Assembly (NCBI GenBank): GCA_949987705.1
Contig: CATLJY010000866.1
Location: 1 to 64,000 of the forward strand
Direction: 5' to 3'
From: Thereva unica
Lineage: Eukaryota > Arthropoda > Insecta > Diptera > Therevidae
Length of the DNA stretch: 64,000 nt
A model generated the notes under the pieces. That model was not told the DNA's origin, searched no databases, and saw nothing but the letters and a program-made list of their open reading frames with translations. Made by a program: the position numbers and the translations under genes. This document shows positions 10,757-20,383 of the stretch, piece by piece (position 1 is the first letter of the stretch; the number at the start of each line of letters is the position of its first letter).

Positions 10757-11786
10757 CCACTGCGCCCCTTGCCCTCCTGATGGTCCATCCAGCTTTTTTA
10801 AATTCTATTTTTTTGTTTATGTCCTGAGTTTTTTTCGTCTGTTCCTCCCAACTGATTGATTTTCCGAAAGGTAGCTCAGTTGTGGTTGAACAGCGGATCC
10901 CCCAAATTTTTTTTATTTTTGAAGAAGTTTCCTTTCCTTTCGTGGCGATGCGATTTTGGATTTTTTTTCTGTCCTTCTTTTGAGTGCGGACCTGAAGCTG
11001 TGACGGCGATGTGGATGGCACTTGGGGATGACTGTGAGTCATAGTCTTCGCCAACTGACATCGACATGCCGGAGCCCGGAAAGTGAATGTAGTCCCGCGC
11101 CCAACCATTCCGAAATTAAAGTTGAATTAAAGCATATAATTACGCATCTACACTAACATATATATACATTAACACACTTTTATTGTTTTATAGCTACACA
11201 CTACTTGCTTTTATAAGACGCTTACACGCGCGATCATTTTTTAATACGTTAATTTAGAGAAAAATTAAATATAACAGATCTACACATATATGTGTTTTTA
11301 AGACGGTTATTTGGTAAAGTTTAATAAGGAAATATAATTTTACAAATTTAAATGCAACGAATTTGTAGTATTAACGATTTTATCATCAGGATTTTAGTGG
11401 TCTAAACATAACCAAGTTCTTTTACAATATTTATCAGTCAAAATCAGCTGTGCGGAACTCTGCTTAAATTGTCAGTGGTCGTCGAGAAAATTTTTTCTTT
11501 ATTGGTTTGTAAGGTTATTTTTAAAGCCGGAAAATTTATTTCCATCTCAACTCGGAACTTGCGAAGCAAAAATTGGACACAAATAAAGTGGCCAGTATCC
11601 AGATATGGATGACGTATTTAACACTAAGCCCACTAGAGCTGGCAGCTGCAGCCGCCAAACTTTTCTTCATCTTGATGTCAGTTTCCTCTGGATTCCTGAT
11701 TTTCTCGTATTTCCCGCAATTTAAATATAATTAACGGATCCGTAATACGAAATTATTGAAAGTGTTTGCGTGACTGATATTCGGTA
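10757..11786. other. Interior of the LTR element without recognisable coding sequence
   Basis: Contains short ORFs on both strands (for example 10722-11108 minus) with low-complexity composition and no family motif, then AT-rich DNA from about 11110. From about 11580 the sequence may be 5' flank or leader of the captured ALG12 copy. Confidence 0.4.
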
Positions 11787-12670
11787 ATGGGGCTCATACT
11801 GTTCTTGGTAGCTCTGGCTCATCTATTCTATGCACCCTTCCCAAATGTGGAGGAGAGCTTTAATATACAAGCAATGCATGATATACTCTATCTACGGCAC
11901 AATTTCACTCAGTATGATCATCATGAATTTCCTGGTGTAGTGCCACGAACTTTTATTGGGCCTTTTATTTGTATCAATATTATCGTCACCCGCTGTTATC
12001 TTCTTCCAGAATTTGGGAATTCAAAATTTTGGAGTCAATATGTAGTTAGACTAGTGCTAGCCGGAATTGTAGCCGCAGCATGGAAAATTTAAGAAAAGTA
12101 ATAGAAAAAATTCGGCCTTACTATATCGATATGGTATGTTAGTAACGATATCACAATTCCACTTTATGTTCTACATGAGTCGTCCTTTATCAAATGTCAT
12201 GGCGCTTCCAGTCGTACTTGATGCAGTTAGTTTTTGGCAACAAGAGAAGCATAATCTCTTTGTATTGTTTTCTGGAACTGCAATAATAATATTCAGATCG
12301 GAATTAGTGATTCTTCTAGAAATATTGGTACCTACCGATCTTTATACCAGAAAAATCTCAGTGGATAAGCTATTAAAGGTAGGAGTACCAGCAGGTATCA
12401 ACATTTTAACAACTACGGTAATTGAATGACAAGTTTTATGGTATAATAAGATTTTGAATAAGAACTCAAAATGGGGTGTTTCACCGTTACTATGGTGTTT
12501 TTACTCCGCAATCCCACGAGCAATGGGGCATCAAAATTTTTTTTATCCCTCTAGGTTTTGTTTTTTAACCGAGATGCTGACCAATTGGAGTAGCTGCAAT
12601 CACTTCGTATTCCTATACTCATTTTACCGCATAAAGACATACGTCGTTGATTTCCTCAAGGTTCCATCTT
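11787..12670 (+). pseudogene. ALG12: Intronless ALG12 fragment captured inside the LTR element
   Basis: ALG12 is the ER membrane dolichyl-P-mannose:Man7GlcNAc2-PP-dolichol alpha-1,6-mannosyltransferase of N-glycan assembly. The ATG at 11787 opens a frame with the family's N-terminal hallmark VEESFNIQAMHD, then QYDHHEFPGVVPRTFIGP, SKFWSQYVVR, QFHFMFYMSRPLSNVMALP, FRSELVILLE, VGVPAGI and [18 protein letters not shown]. These match ALG12 in order over roughly the first 290 of about 480-500 residues. A stop at 12092 and frame changes near 12120, 12430 and 12540-12610 break it, and homology ends near 12670. The run is colinear with no introns, so it looks like a processed-mRNA capture. It lies between the two LTRs in the same orientation. 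Confidence 0.88.
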
Positions 12671-12689
12671 CATTTTTTTATTTTCGGTC

Positions 12690-13142
12690 AGTCTGGAGAA
12701 GGTCTCTCGGCGAACTGGGTGTCTGTCGGTTCACCGGGATGATTCGAAGGCAATATGGCATTGCTGGAGGTTGTGCCGATGGATCGAAAGCACCCGGGGT
12801 TTGTGTGAGAATGTTTGGAGACGTATAGATGTCAGTAGGGGGACAATGTGGTATTGTCTTCCGCCTGATATTTGTACCTTCAGATATTCCTCCGGGAGAT
12901 TTTTCAGACTGGCCATCGCAACTTACGGTTGCAAGCATGAACCTAAATTATAGTTAGCTTTTCACTCGGTTCTTATATTACCAACTAGTTCACGTATGCC
13001 CGGCTAGCTCACTAGAACATGAGACTCCTATTCTCAGGTCGTGAGTCGAGACCCACATTGGCGCCAAAGATATTAGACCTACGGCGACCGTTTTTTTCGG
13101 CTCCTCACTGCCTCGCGAGTCGGCCTCGTGGACCCGAGGGTA
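12690..13142 (+). other. 3' end of the LTR-element interior, shared with the second Gypsy
   Basis: A phrase of the type ACAATGTGGCATTGCCGGAGG occurs near 12752 and again, more diverged, near 12840; it also occurs near 53653 in the 3' part of the Gypsy at 43-56 kb. A tRNA-Lys-like relic follows in both elements. This suggests the LTR element descends from that Gypsy group by loss of gag-pol. Confidence 0.45.
12998..13066 (+). pseudogene. tRNA-Lys-like relic ending in CCA
   Basis: GCCCGGCTAGCTCA..., then AACATGAGACTC and ...ACCCACATTGGCGCCA, follows the tRNA-Lys(CTT) sequence from the acceptor stem through the D arm, anticodon stem and T arm. Several bases are lost or changed, including in the D loop, anticodon and T stem. 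The terminal GCGCCA includes CCA, which is not encoded in eukaryotic tRNA genes, so the source may be a mature tRNA copied by reverse transcriptase. The element's primer site is also tRNA-Lys type. Confidence 0.65.
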
Positions 13143-15057
13143 TGTAACGGTCGGAATTATTAGTTATTTGGGTGGGGAAATTTAGTTGGGAAATCACCTT
13201 GTAGGCAATGGGAAATTTATTGTAAATCACTTTTGAGGAAAAGGAAAAATTTAAAAAGAGGTAGGCGAGAACAAAAAAATAATTGAGTTAGTCAGGAAAA
13301 AAAGAAAAATTTGGGAGTTCAGTTAGTGTGAGTCAGCTCGTAGAGTTTGTTTGGAATGATTTGCTAATATTTTTGCAATCAGTCAGGAGATTCAGTTTTT
13401 TTTCAATCGGTTTTTTTGCAATTGGCTTTTTTGCATGACGGAGTAAATAGTGGCGGCTACCGTGTTCGCTCCCAACCTGATGGTAATCAAGAAGCTACCA
13501 AGAAGTCTTCCAAAAAACCAACCAGAAGGGGTCAAGAAACCAGCGACAAGGAATCCTGCTTCTCATTTCCTGGCGATTTGCAGCGTGCAGACGAAAAAGG
13601 CTTTCATCGTATGTGTAGCAAGGCGGTCATTGCTCATCTAGCAGCAAATTTCGAAGGAGAATATTTGGGTGGTGCTATTCTGGTGTACCTTGGATTCTAC
13701 GTCTGTTGGTCAACCTGAGATCATCGGCGTTTCTCAAGAGAGTACAAGAATTTCGTCACATTAACACGGAAGTGATTGGCTGCCGTGTTGATTCACATTT
13801 TTGGTCAATTGGCTTGGTGTAGGAAAAGAAGAAGAGGCACATGCATTGCGGCTTCATTTCACTAGTGGTCACCGAGGTGTTTTACGGCAGTGTACTATTA
13901 ATGAATTGCCTGGTGGCAGATTTGGTCATGAAGCGTTGCGCCTGGTGAACACTTTTCAAGTACGGATATAGATGGTGAAGTCGGCCTAATTTGATTGGAC
14001 TAAGGGCGATAAAGGTATCGTGCCAACTTAAGAAGGAACAAAGAAGTATTGATTTTTCGGTATGGCATTTACTTTGTATATTACTTTTGCAATATATTCG
14101 GAAAGGTGGTAGTAAATTTGGGTTTCAAAAGAAAAAAATAGATATCTAAAATAGCTATACACACATATATAGATTTACACAATACAAATAAATAAAATAA
14201 CACAAATTTTTACCTTCATTTATTAACTTTAACTTTATTACTCAAATAATAATTTTAACGGTATTAAGCAAATACTTTATAAATTGTTGTTCTTTCACTG
14301 TTCCCGTACAATTGTTATGTAATAATTTAAACGAAATTTCCTTTTTATTTGTTCTAATTTTATTATAAAATATTGGCTTAAATTTTTTTTTATTTGCAAA
14401 ATAATTTTCTGGTTGTTTTCCAATAACTTATTCGTAATTATAATTGGACACGATATTTGTTGATACCCCTTGTGAGTAAAACGAAGCGAAATTGGTACCA
14501 ATACGAGACGTTTTGCAAATCAGTTAGCATACGGAAGTATCCCTACCGGGGAAATTGTGAATGTTTTTATGTTGTAACTGTAAATGTATTGAGCTAGGAT
14601 GACATTGTTCTAATCGTGTCCCATTGAATATTGATATTACCTATTGGTGTTTCTAGTATTTTGTTAATGTTTCTGAAATAAAAGAAAACAATTTTTAAGT
14701 TATTAAGAATGAACTCAAGTTGTTAGATTTTTTCTTGGGAATGGTTGGGACGGATGACTTCCTTTTCAGGGTGTGACGCGTCGCAGACGATGATCGGAAA
14801 AGGATGATGGCGGAATTCAAGTTATATAGTCACAGGTGAGTGGTGAACCAGCCTCGGTAAGCCCCGGCCACACACCCCACGACCCCTCCGGCGAGCTAGA
14901 CAACTCCGTGTGGCCGGCGTAGGAGTTCCGGATTTTCTTTTTATTTCTTATGTATGGTGTTGGCTCCTTGGCCATGCTCTTCCGGGCTTTTGGCTAAGGG
15001 GGTAACACCTCGCATAAGTGGCGCCCACTATTTAGATCGCGCCATTATGCTGTTACA
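13143..15057 (+). repeat. Right LTR, 1915 bp
   Basis: Same length as the left LTR and, on line-by-line reading, almost identical. It starts TGTAACGGTCGG after a weak purine stretch (CCGAGGGTA) and ends CTGTTACA before the GCTA duplication. Confidence 0.85.
13620..14052 (+). pseudogene. Captured peroxiredoxin fragment, right LTR copy
   Basis: Exact positional counterpart of the left-LTR copy (offset 4846), with the same frameshifts and the same loss of the peroxidatic Cys. The capture and its decay therefore predate this insertion, since both LTRs were copied from one template. Confidence 0.85.
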
Positions 15058-15350
15058 GCTATAAGGTTGAAGTTTTGTCAGTGCATCCCTATAATGGAGT
15101 GGACATCTACTATAAAACGATTTGGGTTTACCCAAACCGCTGGAGCTATAAGGTTGAAGTTTTGTCAGTGCATCCCTATAATGGAGTGGACATCTACTAT
15201 AAAACGATTTTTCGAAATTCATCCCCTAAGGGGGTGAAATGGGGTTTACCCAAACCGCTGGAGCTATAGGGCTGAAATTTTGACAGTGCTCACTATAATG
15301 AGGTGGACATTCACCAACAAGCGATTTTTCTAAATTCATCCCATAAGGGG
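15058..15350 (+). mobile_element. Helitron, middle segment (satellite units)
   Basis: Resumes exactly in register after the LTR element (GCTATAAGG...). It contains two tandem copies of GTTGAAGTTTTGTCAGTGC-type units and further ~119-bp repeat units with the phrases AAACCGCTGGAGCTATA and TTCGAAATTCATCCC. Interrupted at 15351 by the provirus LTR. Confidence 0.7.
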
Positions 15351-16479
15351 TGTTATATATTTTTGTTATATAATTTAATTGTTATATACATATTTAATAT
15401 TCACAAACACACTAATATAACTTTTTTCTTTATTGTTTTATTAGTATTTTATTATTTCTTAAAATTGTTATATTACAACAACACACTAATATAACTACCC
15501 TTTTTTTATTGTTTTATTAATACTTTATTATTACTTAAAATTCTCTTTAATAAATTGGAGTTGTTTTCCTACCTTTTTGGTTATTTCTCGTTATCATTGG
15601 TTTATAGCACGACCTTACTTATATTTTTCTTTTTTAATTGTTTTATATATTTGTACATATGTTCTCTTCATTCTATTTATATTTATTTTTGTTTTTATTT
15701 ATAACACAATTCTCGAACAACACCAAATTCTTGTTCTTAAATAACACCTAAATTCTTATTCTTAAAAGAATCACAAACCAAGATTCTTATTCTTAAAAAA
15801 TACACAACGCAAGATTCTTAGTCTTAAAAGATACACAACACAAGATTCTTAAGCCGGAATTACATTATTGTGTCGTGTTGTGTTGTGTCGCTGTGTATCG
15901 TGATACTACGCGTTTACATCTATATGGTGTGTTGTGGCCCATTTAGTATGCAAAATTTTCAAATGAAGCTAGGTGATATGTTTTCATCCGATCGCGAGAG
16001 CGATATTGCAGACCTAACATTTTTGTTAGTGCCACAATAATGCGAAAAAAAAGAAAAATCGGCGATTTTGGGTCCACCCCATAAATAAGATTAGAGAGAT
16101 TGAGGGTGAGTTCCACACTCTCTATAAAGAGCTGGAAGCTGATGCTGAAAGATTTCAGTAATATTTTAGAGCCAGCATTTGCGAGAAATTCATTCCATGA
16201 TTACAAAGAACATAGAATAACATACCAAATTTTGCAAATAAATTATGAGGCCAGCCTTCCCACACCCATTTACATCTTTGTGGTGTGTTGTGTAGCTATC
16301 CAGCGTTCTGACGCAGATCGGAGAAGCCCAGTCGGGAACACAACACACCACAACACACCATAGTAATGTAAACAGCTCCAATGAAATACATATATTTGAT
16401 TGCATCAGATAGCGACACAACACAACACGACACAATAATGAAATTCCGGCTTTAGTCTTAAAAGATACACAACACAACA
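15351..16479 (-). repeat. 3' LTR of the provirus (interrupted)
   Basis: On the minus strand it begins TGTTGTGTTGTGTATC and ends ATATATAACA. It matches 37907-37950 and 40650-41077 over its length. It is split by the 600-bp PIF/Harbinger element at 15852-16451. Short tandem units of the form GATTCTTA(G/T)TCTTAAAAGA occur near its start. Confidence 0.7.
15852..16451 (+). mobile_element. Non-autonomous PIF/Harbinger element, 600 bp
   Basis: Terminal inverted repeats AGCCGGAATT(A/T)CATTATTGTG are flanked by TTA direct repeats (15849-15851, 16452-16454), the 3-bp duplication typical of PIF/Harbinger. Inside, near 16092-16165, a fragment reads GEFHTLYKELEADAERF-stop-YFR, matching the N-terminal part of Harbinger nucleases (EFHTLY...FYFRM pattern). 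The remainder of the transposase is deleted. Internal GTGTTGTG-type inverted motifs lie near both ends. Confidence 0.8.
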
Positions 16480-17338
16480 TAAAATTATATTTTAAGCCGG
16501 CCCGTATTATTCCTCCATTTATATTCTTCTTACGGGTTTATCCTTTTTAAAAAAAATTGAAGACAATTATCGCACCCGCCGGTGAAGAACAAAACTAGAC
16601 TCTTTTTAACGCAGGGAAAACAACCGCCGGCCGCCGTGAAACGTTTTATTGAGACTCCTCGATCGATCACTCGATCAATCCTCATTTTCCCTAAACTTTT
16701 CTTTCGAAAATCTTCCGTTTGCATTTTTCTTCCGGGCCTTCAACCTTGGTGCAAAAGTCACCTGCTGGTGCTTGACCCAAGGTTGGGGTCGCCGGCCGGA
16801 AAAATGCATTCGTCAGATTTTTCTTTAATTGGCCTGAAACTGGCGCAATTTGCTTACGAGCTTTTTTTCTTCCGTTTATTTATTTCGCAAGGCAAATTGC
16901 GCTTTGTTGCCAATTTCCTTTGGCGTTTCAGGTTACACTTAGAACTTGTGCACGGGTCGTTTACCGGCCCCGTGCCTTTTTTTTTTTGTACATAACATTC
17001 CTTCCCCCTGAAGCAAGAGAATCGCCGCGAGGTAATTTGAGTGGGCGATTCTCTTAGCATGGTAGTATAGTGATGTGAAGGGGGTTGCTTTGGGCTTTTT
17101 TTGAAAACTTCTGTTTATTGTTGTGTTCAACCTGGTGTTTTATGTCACCTATGGTTGATAATTTTTGATTACGTGTGTGTATTTTCTGGGGCGGTTTTTC
17201 GTTATCCTGGGTTTTTGTTGCAATTGTATCTTATAAAGAAAAAATTTTTTTTTGTTTGGTTTTTTGTGTTTTTGAGTGGCTTTCGAAGTTTTTAAGTTTT
17301 ATAATTGTTATTCATTCTTGGTTGGACTATTTACCGAC
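16480..17338 (+). other. Region upstream of the CCHC ORF, several inverted repeats
   Basis: No convincing protein. Imperfect inverted repeats pair GGCCTGAAACTGGCGCAATTTGC (about 16831) with the segment at about 16890-16931. GCACGGG...CCCCGTGC followed by T12 occurs near 16950-16990, and GAGAATCGCC...GGGCGATTCTC near 17017-17056. If transcribed on the plus strand this would be the leader of the spliced ORF that follows. Confidence 0.45.
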
Positions 17339-17851
17339 ATGGAGTAAGTATATACCTTTTTCTCTCCTTGTCTCCTTTCTTTTTGTTATATTTGTTTTTT
17401 CTTTGTTATAGTTGTTAATAATTCAATTTTATTTATTATATTTATATATTTTTTTTTTGTTTTTTTTTTTTATAGTTTTGATCGTCTTCGTGCCCTGATG
17501 GCAGAGATTACCCAGCGTGTTCGGGATTTGGCAGTGGACGATGCGTCCGTCCGGATGCTACTGCTGGCTCCGAATCCCGACGTCACTGGGTCTGTTCGGG
17601 CGGCTTCGACGTCGACTCGGATGGGGATTGTGCGTAGCAGCCGGTCTTGTCTTCGTTGTGGGTCTAGGGCCCATTTTGTGCGGAGCTGCCCCTTCCCGCG
17701 GGGTCTCCGTCGGCGCCACCGCAACAGGATGTGGAGTCAAGGAGCTGCTGTGGCTCAGAGTACAACTAAATCGAGTTCTTCTGAGAAGGGCGAGCAGGGA
17801 GAAGGGGGTGGTCGCGCGAGCGTGTCCTCCTTCGTCACTGCTCTGGAGTGA
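17339..17851 (+). CDS. Two-exon CCHC zinc-knuckle ORF, antisense to the provirus (126 aa)
   Basis: Predicted CDS join(17339..17343, 17476..17851). The first exon supplies ATGGA in good context (GACATGG). A 132-bp T-rich intron starts GTAAGTATA and ends T19-TATAG, both near consensus, and the join keeps the frame. The product begins MDFDRLRALMAEI, has a Cys-X2-Cys-X4-His-X4-Cys knuckle at residues 60, 63, 68 and 73 (CLRCGSRAHFVRSC), an Arg-rich stretch right after it, and a Ser/Gly/Glu-rich tail. AATAAA follows 28 bases after the stop. The knuckle is of the nucleic-acid-binding type found in retroviral nucleocapsid and some cellular proteins. It lies between the env tail and the 3' LTR of the provirus, on the opposite strand. 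I do not recognise a family; it could be an antisense accessory gene, a captured cellular exon pair or part of another insertion. Confidence 0.55.
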
Positions 17852-17878
17852 ACCGTTTTTGTTTTTTATTTTTCCTTC

Positions 17879-17884
17879 AATAAA
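17879..17884 (+). terminator. Polyadenylation signal for the CCHC ORF
   Basis: AATAAA, followed within 20 bases by a GT/T-rich stretch (TTTTGTGTTTTTATT), as expected of an animal poly(A) site. Confidence 0.6.
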
Positions 17885-17951
17885 TGTGCTTAATTTCTAA
17901 TTTTGTGTTTTTATTTATTTTTGTTTATTAATTTTTTTTTGTTTTCTTCTT

Positions 17952-18030
17952 TTACTTATGTTTAAGTATACAACAGTACACCATAAAGCAACCGCTAGCG
18001 CCGAGCACTTCGAGCAGCAGGGACAACGGG
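17952..18030 (-). pseudogene. C-terminal membrane tail of the provirus Env, split off by BEL
   Basis: On the minus strand, directly next to the BEL repeat, a hydrophobic stretch (LSLLLEVLGASGCFMVYCC) is followed by a short basic tail and a TAA at 17952-17954. Length, hydrophobicity and position suit the transmembrane anchor and cytoplasmic tail of an insect retroviral envelope. The rest of env ends at 26023 on the other side of the BEL insertion. Described only; the gene is interrupted by 7.9 kb and by stops. Confidence 0.5.
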
Positions 18031-18031
18031 G

Positions 18032-18331
18032 CGATCATGCCAGATCGCCCCCTCTTTCAAATTCCACCTCGAGCAGGAAGAAGAGGCTTCTGGCTCGCGA
18101 TCAATTTTGATCATAGTTAGTGCGAGTTCAAAGTAGCACGGAGACAGATCACGGGTTAAATTTAAAGTTTGTTTGTTTGTACGATCGCAAGTATAGCGAT
18201 CATCCATATATTGATCATTATAACGTTTTTCTTTTCACCAAAATATAATTATTCATTGGAGAATCCGTGATGTTTTTGTTCACGTGCCTGGAATAAAACC
18301 CCATTCCTCATCAGATCCGTTGCAAACAACT
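18032..18331 (+). repeat. BEL/Pao left terminal repeat
   Basis: Starts CGATCATGCCAGATCGCC and ends GTTGCAAACAACT. The first ~45 bases correspond to coding sequence and the purine tract GCAGGAAGAAGAGG in the right copy. AATAAA-like ATAAAA occurs near 18291. Confidence 0.75.
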
Positions 18332-18347
18332 GGTCCTTCGAGCCGGA
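18331..18347 (+). promoter_or_regulatory. BEL/Pao primer-binding site
   Basis: TGGTCCTTCGAGCCGGA directly follows the left repeat. Similar GGTCCTTCGA(A/G)CCGG sites are common in insect BEL elements. Confidence 0.65.
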
Positions 18348-20383
18348 TTTTGCCCTTGGAGTTCGGTTTAGTAACACCTGGAACTATTTGCATCACAAGA
18401 CGCCCTCTCAGGAACCGGACAGTAAAAGGGCCTCAATCTTGCAACGGTGAAAGACGCAACAAGATTCCTGACAATGACTACGGCTGGACTTCACAAGATG
18501 CCGGCAACGCGGGAATAATATTCAAGCTGGTTACTCATCCACGACGTCTCATACTTATTATCAAACACACCCCCTTTCCCCATAAAAAACAAGGAGAGTG
18601 AAGATTTTCATTTGATTTAATAAAAAAGTGCCGCATTGCTAAAACCCTTAAATATTCAATCAAAATGTGCTGAGCCACCTATTTCAAGGAAGATTAGCCC
18701 ACTCATGTTCGCGCTATAGTGTTGTTTAGTGTAATCAAAGGTGTACGATTTTGAGGATCGGTCGCTGGAGTTCATCCAAAGTGGTAAATCATTCGATTAA
18801 CTCGTGCCGATGCAAACGGCCCAGTTTCCATAACACGGGAGGTAGACAAGTGTCTTTCAATACATAACTCGCATATGTTTCCACCTAATCAATGAAAAGA
18901 ATTAAGTAACGGTTCGCTGTTGGGATGATGTCGGTTGTGTATTATCTTGCATTTTTTTATTTTATTAGTTGCTGACAATTCGCTAAACCCGTTATTAGTT
19001 TCATAAAGTACGTATGTATATTCGAAACCAAGTGTTTTAGGCGGTATCCCCTTTTATCTCCCAGTGTCGGACTGGACCATAACGGATATATTGAATCCTT
19101 TGTTTTATTATTCGAGATGAATTACTTTGTAACATAGGTTCTTAATTGTATTAATATTGGAGAAGATCGGTTATTCTTTCATGTGAATTTCAATGGGAAG
19201 AATTTAATACATACAAAGGATACATTGTTGGATTTGTTTGGCGTGGAATCCGTCTATATTCCGCTATGAACTTGTAGAAGTTTTGGGATTCAATTTTTTT
19301 TTTGCTATTGATTTCATTTGAATTTAGTTAAGATATAGTTACATTTAATATAAGGAAATAGATTCTTTGTTGATTGCATTGGGATTTAAGTCTCTCTTGA
19401 ATTTGAATATACAGTCGATAAATTGGATTTTCGTCGATTTTCTTCATGGTGTTAATATTTGAGAATAGCAGTTTTGCTTTCATGTTAATTTAAATTGGAA
19501 GAATTCACAACAAAGGATACTTTTTGGATTTGGTTGGCATTGCATCTATTTATTTTCTGATGCGAACTTCTAGCAGTTTTGGAATTCAATTTTTGTGATT
19601 GATTTTATTTGAATTTAGTTAAGATATAATTACATTTAATATAATTAAATAGATTGTTTGTTGATTTCATTTGGATTTAAGTCTCTCTTGAATTTGAATC
19701 TACAGTCGATAAATTCAACCTTTTAATGTTGAATTCGAAATGGAAGTTACTCGTATATAGATTTTACTATCGCATATTTTCTCAATTGCATGATAAATAA
19801 TATGTTGTATAGAGAGAGCTTTAAGGTATATTTCATTTTTATTTTATATGGATATGGATTTTCGATGGATTTATAAATGAATTAATCGGTGTTTGAAGTG
19901 ACACATAAATTTATTTTCTATTTTATTTCTGTTTAAATTTCGTCTGCTGGATAAGGATTGATAATGAATACTTTTATTGTTTTTTTTTTCTTTTCTTTCC
20001 TTGGCGTTAATTCGATTTTCTTATGTTGAAGTTTGATTTATTTTCTATTCTATTTGTGTTTAGTTTTCGTCTGCTTTGCTGCTTTTATTGTTCTTGCTTC
20101 TTTCCTTAGCTTTAATTTGGTTTTCTTATGTCGGTTCACAATCCCTAACGCCGGAGAATTTCGATTTTTCTCAATCGAATTTAAAGCTTAGTTACATTAT
20201 AAGTCGAATCCCCCCTTCCCAATTATTGAAATCGTTCGCATACTAACCAATTCTCTCTTTATTGGTAAAAGCAAAATTATCTCTGTTTCTCGATCCTGTA
20301 ATCCTACTCTTCAGCAGCGCCTCTGATAGGACCCTTGCGTCTATTTCAACCCCTACTAGCCCTCCGTGTCAGTTGATTTCCAG
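18348..20383 (+). other. BEL/Pao leader with two ~290-bp tandem repeats
   Basis: About 2 kb of AT-rich untranslated sequence before gag. Two diverged tandem copies lie at about 19151-19441 and 19449-19730. Each carries GGAAGAATT...ACAAAGGATAC, GAATTTAGTTAAGATATA(G/A)TTACATTTAATATAA and TTTAAGTCTCTCTTGAATTTGAAT. A third partial similarity (TTCGTCTGCT...) occurs near 19940 and 20066. The ORF at 18284-18601 has no recognisable domain. Confidence 0.6.

Larger units (their letters stand above)
8297..15057 (+). mobile_element. Young non-autonomous LTR retrotransposon carrying host gene fragments
   Basis: Two direct repeats of 1915 bp (8297-10211 and 13143-15057) start TGTAACGGTC and end CTGTTACA. 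The flanks are GCTA (8293-8296) and GCTA (15058-15061), a 4-bp target duplication. Joining the flanks regenerates an uninterrupted Helitron satellite unit, so this is one insertion. A tRNA-Lys-type primer site lies 4 bp after the left LTR. The 2.93-kb interior has no gag, protease, RT or integrase, so mobilisation would need enzymes from an autonomous partner. The LTRs carry a peroxiredoxin fragment and the interior an ALG12 fragment. By eye I found one base difference between the LTRs (9974 c, 14825 t region), which implies a very recent insertion. Confidence 0.85.

Noticed and set aside
10722..11108. 128-residue minus-strand ORF in the LTR-element interior
   Set aside because: Runs through the leader hairpin and low-complexity sequence; no recognisable domain.
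12998..13066. functional tRNA-Lys gene
   Set aside because: D loop, anticodon and T arm are damaged and CCA is encoded.
16950..16990. Rho-independent terminator (stem plus T-run)
   Set aside because: The form fits, but the window is eukaryotic; the stem may matter only as RNA structure.
16582..16995. 137-residue plus-strand ORF
   Set aside because: Composition follows inverted repeats and T-runs; no domain. It may be leader of the spliced ORF downstream.
17470..17724. 84-residue Arg-rich minus-strand ORF
   Set aside because: It is the complement of the CCHC exon and has no motif of its own.
18284..18601. 105-residue ORF at the BEL left end
   Set aside because: Starts inside the terminal repeat and spans the primer site; not conserved with any gag feature.
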